20,119 nt of DNA from an uncultured Bacilli bacterium (GTDB lineage: Bacteria; Bacillota_I; Bacilli_A; RF39; UBA660): contig CANRPL010000020.1 in NCBI GenBank assembly GCA_947632495.1, positions 1-20,119 on the forward strand, read 5' to 3'. Position numbers and translations under genes: made by a program. The notes under the pieces were generated by a model. It was not told the origin of the DNA and did not search any database. It saw only the letters and a list, made by a program, of their open reading frames with translations. Shown here in pieces: positions 7,869 to 15,300 of the stretch (the stretch's first letter is position 1; every line of letters starts with the position of its first letter).

Positions 7869-7897
7869 TTGACTTTCCTAACTTTATATGTTAAAAT
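7869..7897 (+). promoter_or_regulatory. Promoter of rpmB
   Basis: TTGACT (7869-7874), a 17-bp spacer and TAAAAT (7892-7897) with an extended TG at 7889-7890. The predicted RNA start is near 7904, giving a leader of about 34 bases with a GGAGG site before the rpmB ATG. Confidence 0.8.
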
Positions 7898-7937
7898 CTA
7901 ATGGCATAGGGAGAAAAACTTTGAATGGAGGTAATTT

Positions 7938-8120
7938 ATGGCAACTAAATTAACAAGTAAAAAACCACTTGCTGGAAATAGAAGATCACACTCTTGTCGC
8001 GCTACTAAACATCAACAAAAAGTTAATATGGTAACTGTAACTTTAGCTGATGGTACGAAGTTCCGTACAAGTGCAAGAGAAAAAAGAACATTATCAAAAC
8101 TTGATCGTAAAGCTGCATAA
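7938..8120 (+). CDS. rpmB: 50S ribosomal protein L28
   Basis: Structural protein of the large ribosomal subunit. The 60-residue basic product carries the L28 signature: a GNRRSHS stretch (13-19) matching GN-x-SHA of the family, then a basic KHQQKVN segment. A beta strand follows (VTVTLADGTKF, 32-42), and the SAREKRTL element (45-52) corresponds to the family's SARALK. It lacks the paired N-terminal cysteines of zinc-binding L28 forms, so it appears to be the zinc-independent type. Length is typical. ATGGAGGT supplies a strong ribosome-binding site 8 bases before the ATG. It is transcribed alone from its own promoter and closed by a terminator that includes the stop codon. Confidence 0.96.
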   Translation: MATKLTSKKPLAGNRRSHSCRATKHQQKVNMVTVTLADGTKFRTSAREKRTLSKLDRKAA

Positions 8121-8132
8121 AGCAGTTTTTTT
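8110..8132 (+). terminator. Rho-independent terminator of rpmB
   Basis: Arms 8110-8116 and 8122-8128 pair over 7 bp with one G-U. The 5-base loop contains the rpmB stop codon (8118-8120). A run of seven U (8126-8132) follows. Confidence 0.75.
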
Positions 8133-8138
8133 GTGCAC

Positions 8139-8160
8139 AAAAAAAGGGCTTATGCAGCCC
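8139..8160 (-). terminator. Rho-independent terminator of the DUF1292/coiled-coil operon
   Basis: Minus-strand GGGCT/AGCCC stem (8156-8160 with 8146-8150), 5-base loop, then seven U (8139-8145). The stem overlaps the stop codon of the coiled-coil gene (8150-8152). It lies back to back with the rpmB terminator. Confidence 0.82.
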
Positions 8161-9562
8161 TAGCTATTGTTGCCTCTAATTCATCAACTTCTGGTAACAT
8201 GATTGGTACTGGTTGAGCATTTAGTGTAACCGGTTTTTCACGTAAATGATCAACCAGTTCTGGGCGATGAATAAAACGTTCTACGTCTGCTCTAACATTG
8301 TTAATTTCATTAACAACATCATTACGTAAAGCTCTTAACTCTTCAATAGCTTCCGTAGCCCTTTGCGTAACTACTTGGCCTCGAGCTTTTCGTCTTGATT
8401 TACGAATCAGACGTTTATACTGCTTATCAAAAGCGAGTAAAGAAGACGTTCTTTGATTTGATTGAATACGGGTCATGTGCGCTTGAATTTGTTCCATACG
8501 AGCAGTAAGACGATGTTCACGAGCTAAAGAGATAAATTGTAGCGTCCTACTTTGATATGTTTCACGTTGTTCCTGTTCTCTTTGAATTCGTGCATTTTGT
8601 TCATCTAATCTTTGATTTACATCAAAGATTTGACCTTCTCGTCGTTGCTCCTTACGGCTTAAATTCATCGCTTGAAGCATTAACATTAGATCGGTTGATT
8701 GATTAACTAATTGATTTAGTAAGACACTTTCTTTAAAAGAAAGTTTTTCTTTACCTTTAAGAGCTTCGATTTGTTTATCTAGTTGTTCTAATTCATATTC
8801 AGCACGGACATAAGCAACAGTTTGGGCATAGTTCATGCCTGGTTGATAAACTATTTGATCAAGTCGTCTTTGTAGTTCATCAACTACTGTTTCTGTTACT
8901 GCATCTCCATCTGATACGCTTGGAACAGCTATTGTTTCCTCGACTACTTCGTCTGTCGTTTCCGATTCGTTCCCCTTTTCATCTTCTACGGCTTGTTGCT
9001 CAGCTTGATCTTCAGCTTCAGCAGTCTGCTCTTTTTCTTTAGTTAACCTTTCAACTGTCTTTTCAATCATATCAATTTTTTCATCACTAAGTCCTGGTTT
9101 ATTTTTCATTGATTCAAGTTCGTCTATTGTGACAGCCCCTGATACCACTGAATAATAAAGACTATCTTCGAAATTTGAATCTATTTTAGCGACGATATTA
9201 TCTAACTCAAACATCTTGTCATTTAAAGTATTGACATTCTCTTTAAGTAGATCAAAACCATCAGCTGTAATTGAATCCATCATTCCTTTTAAAGTCTTAT
9301 CAGTTACCTCTAGTGATTCAATATTGGCATCAATGCTGATGAGTAGGTCATTGGCCATCTTATTACCAATTAAAGGCGTAATTTGCTTTACGTAATCTTT
9401 TAAAGCCTTTAATTGACTAATACGACGCTCTATCGTTTTTTTTAATTCACTAACTTTCTCTTCAGGAAGTTTAGAACTACTGGAAATAGAAGTTAGTCTT
9501 TCTTTAAAATGTTCACTGTTATATAAGGCGTAAAATTCAGTAAAATTTTCTAAATCTTTCAT
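8150..9562 (-). CDS. Cytoplasmic coiled-coil protein of unknown function
   Basis: No family is recognised. The 470-residue protein has no signal peptide or membrane segment, so it is probably cytoplasmic. Three parts are visible. Residues 1-174 are helical and mixed in charge. Residues 175-228 form a low-complexity acidic linker rich in Glu, Asp, Thr and Val. Residues 229-445 are helical, rich in Arg and Gln, and look like long coiled coil (for example QNARIQREQEQRETYQSR at 322-339) with a very basic RLIRKSRRKARG patch (384-395). The tail at 446-470 is proline- and alanine-rich. The acidic-linker/basic-rod layout could suit a scaffold, nucleoid or membrane-associated protein, but that is inference. 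Its ATG starts one base after the stop of the DUF1292-like gene with only a weak GAAGAA site, which suggests translational coupling. An operon terminator follows. Confidence 0.85.
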   Translation of the reverse strand: MKDLENFTEFYALYNSEHFKERLTSISSSSKLPEEKVSELKKTIERRISQLKALKDYVKQITPLIGNKMANDLLISIDANIESLEVTDKTLKGMMDSITADGFDLLKENVNTLNDKMFELDNIVAKIDSNFEDSLYYSVVSGAVTIDELESMKNKPGLSDEKIDMIEKTVERLTKEKEQTAEAEDQAEQQAVEDEKGNESETTDEVVEETIAVPSVSDGDAVTETVVDELQRRLDQIVYQPGMNYAQTVAYVRAEYELEQLDKQIEALKGKEKLSFKESVLLNQLVNQSTDLMLMLQAMNLSRKEQRREGQIFDVNQRLDEQNARIQREQEQRETYQSRTLQFISLAREHRLTARMEQIQAHMTRIQSNQRTSSLLAFDKQYKRLIRKSRRKARGQVVTQRATEAIEELRALRNDVVNEINNVRADVERFIHRPELVDHLREKPVTLNAQPVPIMLPEVDELEATIARAA

Positions 9563-9563
9563 C

Positions 9564-9803
9564 TTATTCTTCAGGTACGATTTGAGCTAAAGAGCTTTCT
9601 ACCGCATCCCTTTCTTCTTCAGTTACTGTTTCTAAAGAATAACCTTCTTCCGTTTCGACAAGGCGTGAAATAAACACACCATCCATTTCTGTAAAGTTGT
9701 AACATACGTATTGTTTATTGTTGACAGTATCTTCAATAATATCAATAACGTTAACCGTTACTTCTTTACCATCTTGGTTTTTAACGACTAGAGCATTTTC
9801 CAA
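9564..9803 (-). CDS. DUF1292-like small acidic protein, TTG start
   Basis: The 79-residue acidic protein resembles the DUF1292 (YrzB-like) family: an opening VVKNQDGKEVTVNVID, a middle KQYVCYNFTEMDG, and a closing acidic helix (VTEEERDAVESSLAQI). Members are small cytoplasmic proteins of unknown function, widespread in Bacillota. The start must be TTG at 9803: an in-frame TAA lies immediately before it (9804-9806), and an AGGAG site sits 10 bases upstream. The next gene begins one base after its stop, so the two are probably made together. In many Bacillota a DUF1292 gene lies near the yrrK/yrzL cluster; here the partner is an unrelated coiled-coil protein. The family call rests on pattern resemblance only. 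Confidence 0.72.
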   Translation of the reverse strand: MENALVVKNQDGKEVTVNVIDIIEDTVNNKQYVCYNFTEMDGVFISRLVETEEGYSLETVTEEERDAVESSLAQIVPEE

Positions 9804-9825
9804 TTAGACCATCTCCTATTATCAA

Positions 9826-9852
9826 TTTATAACACCTTACATTTAATGACAA
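9826..9852 (-). promoter_or_regulatory. Possible promoter of the DUF1292/coiled-coil operon
   Basis: Minus-strand TTGTCA (9847-9852) and TATAAA (9826-9831) preceded by TG, with a 15-bp spacer that is shorter than ideal. The predicted RNA start is only about 16 bases before the TTG codon. Confidence 0.35.
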
Positions 9853-9883
9853 TTAGTTGCTATACAACTTTACACATAAAAGA

Positions 9884-9918
9884 TTGTCAGTTGACACTTT
9901 ATAATAAATTAATATTAT
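9884..9918 (+). promoter_or_regulatory. Promoter of the yfhO-like gene with overlapping palindrome
   Basis: Consensus TTGACA (9891-9896), a 16-bp spacer and TATTAT (9913-9918). A perfect inverted repeat TGTCA-GT-TGACA (9885-9896) covers the -35, a placement typical of a repressor operator. A second possible extended -10 (TGGTAGAAT, 9918-9926) lies just downstream. Confidence 0.6.
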
Positions 9919-9944
9919 GGTAGAATACTTTTAGGTGATACTAA

Positions 9945-12350
9945 ATGAAAAAATATCGTGGTATCGTTATAACTTTCTTTTTAACCATTATTTTAACATT
10001 AACTATTTTTTACTTGAGTGGTATCTTTGATAAGACTATTTTAATTAGTGACCTTAATTCAGAATATCGCCCTTTATTAAAAAGTATTGGTAGTGGTGAG
10101 CTTGGATTATATAACTTCTCTACTACAATGGGTGATAATGTTATCGGTACTATTTTTTACTATATGGCATCCCCACTAAATTTATTATCTTTCGTTATTA
10201 AAGATGTCAATCTACTAGTTATTGTTATCGTTACGATTAAACTTGCTTTAGCAGCCGTGTTTGCCTATCTATTTTTTGTCTATCAATTTAAAGAAAAAAA
10301 AGAAAGCTACTTAATTAGCTTTGCTCTTCTTTATGCTCTATCTTCCTTTTCAATATCATATTATCTTCATATTATGTGGCTAGATAGTTACTTATTATTA
10401 CCTCTTGTCTTACTTGGCATTGATAAGATGATTAGGGAGAAGAAAATACTTCTATATTGTTTAGCTTTGTGGTTAACTATTTTCACTAACTATTATTTTA
10501 GTTATATGATTGTTATCTTTAGTTTCTTATACTTCAATTATAGAATCATAAGCGCTAAAAAGAAAATAATCAAAGAAAATATTCATTTTATCATTACTAC
10601 CTTACTAACTATTTTATGCGCTAGCGTTATTCTACTCCCTATTATTGGTGAAATCACATCTTATTCTAGACCTAATGGAGCATTATTTGGCGGCAGTAAA
10701 ATATCTTTTGACTTTAATGTTGTCAATTATTTTAAGACGCTTATCCTGGGTGATGTAAGTTCTATTGAACTATTAAATAGTAAAGACTTTTATTTATATA
10801 CTAGTACCATTATTGTTCCACTACTATATCTATACTTTATCAATAAGAAAATTAAAGGTCGTGAAAAACTTCTTACAGCGGGAATGCTTTTAATTTTAAT
10901 ATTATCAATTATTTGTAATTACGCTAATATCATGTGGCATGGCTTTGTCCTACCTAGTTACTTCAATGGTCGCTTTACTTTCCTATTTATCTTATTTATC
11001 CTTCTAGTAACACTTAAAGCTATCTATTATCAACAACATATTCCTTTTTATCACTATCTAATTGCGGGATTAATCGTTATTATACCAACTATTATCTTAA
11101 CTAAAGATATCTTTAGCTTTTTAAAAATATTTGCGGTGGTTGTCGCTTTAGTAATGCTTAAACTTAATTTTCGTCTACTTTTTTTAGGAACAATCATTGT
11201 TGAATTGACAATAAATGGTTATTTATATTTAAATAGATATAATTTTCAAACACAAAATCAAGTAGACTATCCTATTAAAAACTCTATTAAATATTTAAAG
11301 TCTTATGATGATAGTGCCTTTTACCGCATCGAAGATGATGATCCTAACAGTTCCAATTACTCGCTTCTTTATGATTACTATGGCGTTGATTATTTTATGT
11401 CGACAATAAAAAAAGATTTAGTTGAGTTCTTTGTTAAAATGGATATGAATAGTCATGCTTATACTAAAAATACCATTTCTTATGATGGTTCTAATCTTTT
11501 ATTATCTTCCCTATTAAATATTAAATATTATCTAGAAACAAATAATCATCAGAATAAGTACTACAATTTATTAGTTGATGATAATAATAGTATTAAAGTC
11601 TACTATAATCCTTACTATCTTAATTTAGGATATATGGTTGATTCTAATATTACCAATCTTAAATTAAGTTATGATGGTCTAGCTAATATTCAAGCCCTTT
11701 ATAAAGCGATGAGTAATGAAGATATTTTAGAAAAAATAGATATCGAAAAGATCGATGATAATAACTATCTATTAGATAATACAAAACATGATGATATCTA
11801 TTTACTAATCAATTATAAAGGATGGTATTATTATGAGGATATTGTAGTTAGCTTTGATGATCATTTCCTTGATAGTAGTAGTCATAATTATCTATATCAA
11901 ATTGATAATAATTATGATTTAAAGAAAATACCAATTAATATTAGTAATGGTAGTTCAGAAGATCTTATTGACGTTTCAGCCTATTATTTAAATATGGATA
12001 ACTTTAAGAAAGCTATTGATAAACTTCGTCAAAGTGAATTAGAAGTAAGTAAAGTTAAAAAGAGTTCTTTAGAAGGTGAAATAGATGTTCTAAATGATGG
12101 TGTTTTATTTACAAGTATTCCATATGATAAAGGAATTGATGTCTATGTCGATGGTAAAAAAGTATCTAAAATTAAATTACTAGATACATTTATTGGTGTT
12201 AACTTAAAACAAGGGCAACATCATATTAAGTTTGTCTACCGACCAAAATTACTTTATTTATCAATTATTCCAAGTTTGATAGGCATCATTCTATTATTTA
12301 TCTATCAAAGAAAAAAATTATTAATGTATAAGAAAAAAGATTTAGATTAA
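9945..12350 (+). CDS. YfhO-family polytopic membrane protein
   Basis: YfhO proteins are large GT-C-like membrane proteins. The B. subtilis member is implicated in glycosylating lipoteichoic acid with an undecaprenyl-phosphate-sugar donor. The 801-residue product has about a dozen hydrophobic helices up to about residue 425. A largely hydrophilic, Asn/Asp/Tyr-rich domain (about 430-765), predicted outside the cell, follows, then one last helix (about 772-792) and a basic tail. Family landmarks are SDLNSEY after the first helix (35-41, with a possible catalytic acid at D36), SISYYLHIMWLDSYLLLP (136-153), TNYYFSYM (181-188) and WHGFVLPSYFNGRF (331-344). The start is the ATG behind AGGTGAT. The gene stands alone: divergent from the DUF1292 operon, convergent with polC. 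Its product may modify a cell-surface glycopolymer; the substrate cannot be read from the sequence. Confidence 0.86.
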   Translation: MKKYRGIVITFFLTIILTLTIFYLSGIFDKTILISDLNSEYRPLLKSIGSGELGLYNFSTTMGDNVIGTIFYYMASPLNLLSFVIKDVNLLVIVIVTIKLALAAVFAYLFFVYQFKEKKESYLISFALLYALSSFSISYYLHIMWLDSYLLLPLVLLGIDKMIREKKILLYCLALWLTIFTNYYFSYMIVIFSFLYFNYRIISAKKKIIKENIHFIITTLLTILCASVILLPIIGEITSYSRPNGALFGGSKISFDFNVVNYFKTLILGDVSSIELLNSKDFYLYTSTIIVPLLYLYFINKKIKGREKLLTAGMLLILILSIICNYANIMWHGFVLPSYFNGRFTFLFILFILLVTLKAIYYQQHIPFYHYLIAGLIVIIPTIILTKDIFSFLKIFAVVVALVMLKLNFRLLFLGTIIVELTINGYLYLNRYNFQTQNQVDYPIKNSIKYLKSYDDSAFYRIEDDDPNSSNYSLLYDYYGVDYFMSTIKKDLVEFFVKMDMNSHAYTKNTISYDGSNLLLSSLLNIKYYLETNNHQNKYYNLLVDDNNSIKVYYNPYYLNLGYMVDSNITNLKLSYDGLANIQALYKAMSNEDILEKIDIEKIDDNNYLLDNTKHDDIYLLINYKGWYYYEDIVVSFDDHFLDSSSHNYLYQIDNNYDLKKIPINISNGSSEDLIDVSAYYLNMDNFKKAIDKLRQSELEVSKVKKSSLEGEIDVLNDGVLFTSIPYDKGIDVYVDGKKVSKIKLLDTFIGVNLKQGQHHIKFVYRPKLLYLSIIPSLIGIILLFIYQRKKLLMYKKKDLD

Positions 12351-12367
12351 AGGTCTAAATCTTTTTT
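12333..12367. terminator. Bidirectional terminator shared by yfhO-like gene and polC
   Basis: A perfect 14-bp stem (12333-12346 with 12354-12367) with a 7-base loop has A-runs and T-runs on both flanks, so it can terminate on both strands. The yfhO-like stop codon (12348-12350) lies in the loop, and the polC stop codon (12366-12368) overlaps the stem base. Confidence 0.9.
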
Positions 12368-15300
12368 AAAACAAACTCATCTGATTAGATTCTTCCATAC
12401 CATCAAAGATATGCATTAATTTCATCTTATCAATTAAAGTTCCGGATATTTTAGCGCGTTTTTGACAATCTTCAACGCTTAAGAAAGGCGATTTATCACG
12501 CTCCTGGGCGATATTATTCGCAACTGTATCACCTAGTCCATCAATAGCGGAAAAAGGTGGATAGATAGAAGTATCATCCTTAACACCCCAAGTAGTAGCT
12601 TCAGAGTTATTTAAATCAACTGGTAAGAACTTGATACCTCTAGCTGTTGCTTCAAGACATACCTTTAAGCTTTCTAGTTGGCCCATTTCTTTATTCGTAG
12701 CTTCATAGCCCTTATCTTGAATCTCCAATATTTTAGCCTTAATTACATCATAGCCGCCAATCATAGCTTCCACATCGACATCAGTAGCTTTACTAGTTAG
12801 CCATGAAGCATAGAAATAAACCGGCATATGAACTTTATACCAAGCGATACGAAAAGCACTCATAACATAGGCTGCCGCATGCGCCTTTGGGAACATGTAT
12901 TTTATCTTGCCACAAGAATCAATAAACCAACTTTCAATACCAGCCTTTTCCATTGTCTCTTTATGTTTTGCCCAAGTTTCAGGATCTTTACTTGCTTTAC
13001 CCTTACGGACAAACTCCATGATTTTAAATGCCTTAATTGGTTCGACGCCATGATACATAAGATATACCATAATATCATCACGACACCCAATAACCTCTTT
13101 AAAAGGAACAACCTTATTTTTAATAAGTTCTTGAGCATTACCTAACCATACATCAGTACCATGTGATAAACCAGATATTTTAACAAGTTCGGCGAAAGTC
13201 GTAGGTTTTGTTTCCGCAACCATGCCAACCGTAAATGGCGTTCCAAATTCAGGGATACCTAAAGTACCTGTATCATTCATAATTTGTTCATTAGTAACCC
13301 CTAAAGCTTTTGTAGAGGTAAAGATACTCATCGTATCTTTATCATCCATTGGTACTTTTAAAATATCTGTTCCTGTTAAATCTTGAATCATACGCAACTG
13401 AGTAGGATCGGAATGACCTAAAATATCAAGTTTTAATAAATCTTGATCGATGGCATGATAATCAAAGTGCGTCGTACGCCAAGCACTAGTAGGATCATCA
13501 GCTGGGAATTGGAATGGCGTAAAATCAGATACATCCATATAATCAGGCACAACGACAATACCTCCTGGATGTTGACCGGTTGTTCTTTTAACACCGGTAC
13601 AACCCCGAGCTAAACGTTCAATTTCGGCTGTACGCATAACGACATTATGATCTTCACAATATCCTTTAACAAAACCAAAAGCGGTCTTATCTGCTACCGT
13701 ACCGATTGTTCCAGCACGATAGACATTATCAACACCAAATAACACTTTAGTATATTCATGAGCTGAAGCTTGATTTAAATCGGAAAAGTTAAGATCAATA
13801 TCAGGTACTTTATCAGCATTAAAACCTAAGAAAGTAGCGAAAGGCATATCCTGCCCATCTTTATACATCTTTTCACCACATTGTGGACAATTTTTATCAG
13901 GTAAGTCAAAGCCACTAGAATAAGTAGCACCCAGTTCGTTACCCATTTCATCTTGAAAAACACTAATGCGACAAGTCGTACAACGATAGTGAGCTGGCAA
14001 AGGATTAACTTCCGTAATACCCATCATGGTAGCGACAAAGCTGGAACCAACAGAACCACGGGAACCAACTAAATAGCCATCATCATTAGAGTGTTTTACT
14101 AGGCGCTGCGCGATTAAATAGATTGGATCAAATCCACCACCAATGATACCACCTAGTTCTTTTTTAACTTTCTTCGCTAAAGCATCATCGCTAAAGTCAC
14201 CATCATCTAAAGACCAATTATCTTTAAAGTAATCCGTTATCAATTTTTTAACCGCATCAAAGCCTTCAACAACAGTTTTATGAACCATAGCGAAAGTAAG
14301 TTTAACTTGTTCTTCTTCCGTACTTTTAGGGTTTTCTTTTATAATTATTTCATTACATATTTTATAGACAATATCACCATATAATTCTTTGGCGATACGT
14401 TCTTCAATATTATATGGTAGCGGATCTCCATACCACAAAGCAGCCTTCTCATAAACTAAATCAGTAACGACACGTGGACAATCCAAATAAGACTTGCCAT
14501 CATCACTTTTTACCCTAGGTGAGAAAGGTATACCTCCAGTATCAATAATAACTTCAATCTCATCTACCATATCAAGTACTTGATTGGTATTAGTAACAAC
14601 AATTTCATAAGCTAAATCATCACCTAAAAAGGCAAAGTCATCAAGCATTTCTCGCGTTGTACGATAATGCTGTGATGGGATATCCGTTATCGAACTCTTC
14701 GCTAGCGGATGACGACCACCACCAGGTACTTTTTGATTAATAATAATTTCACGATAAATTTTATCTTCACGATCAAAATGATGAACATCACCGGTCGCAA
14801 CAATTATTTTACCAGCCTCTTTAGTAGCATCAACAACTTTTCTAATGTGATTTTCTAATTCATGTTCATCAGCAAAATCACTTGTTTGAATTAGATGATT
14901 ATATACTTCAGGAGGTTGAACTTCAACATAATCATAGAAGTTAATAATATTAGTTAACTCCTCGCCTTCCTTACTGCGAGCTTGAATAAAGACTTCTGAT
15001 TCATAACAACCACTACCGATAAGAAGACCATCACGCAATTCATTTAACTTACTACGTAAAATACGTGGTGTCTTATAAAAATAAACAGTATTCGCTAAAG
15101 AAATAATTTTAAATAAATTCTTTAAACCAGTTTTATTCGTAGCAATAGCGTTAAAATGATATGTACGACCAAATTTATGAATTTCATCTTTAGAAATTAA
15201 TTTATCTAAATCAGTAATAGCTTTAAAATTTTGCGCTAATAACTTTTGTAACATTTTATGGAAAACTTGCGCTGTACCTTCAGCATCATAATCAGCACGG

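Noticed and set aside
9804..9812. ATG GTC TAA mini-reading-frame just before the DUF1292-like gene, as a leader peptide or upstream start
   Set aside because: AGGAG directly abuts this ATG, too close to serve it, and the stop rules it out as the gene start. The TTG nine bases on is properly spaced.
12828..13145. 105-codon plus-strand open frame inside polC
   Set aside because: Antisense to a strongly conserved part of PolC, with no start signals or recognisable protein features.
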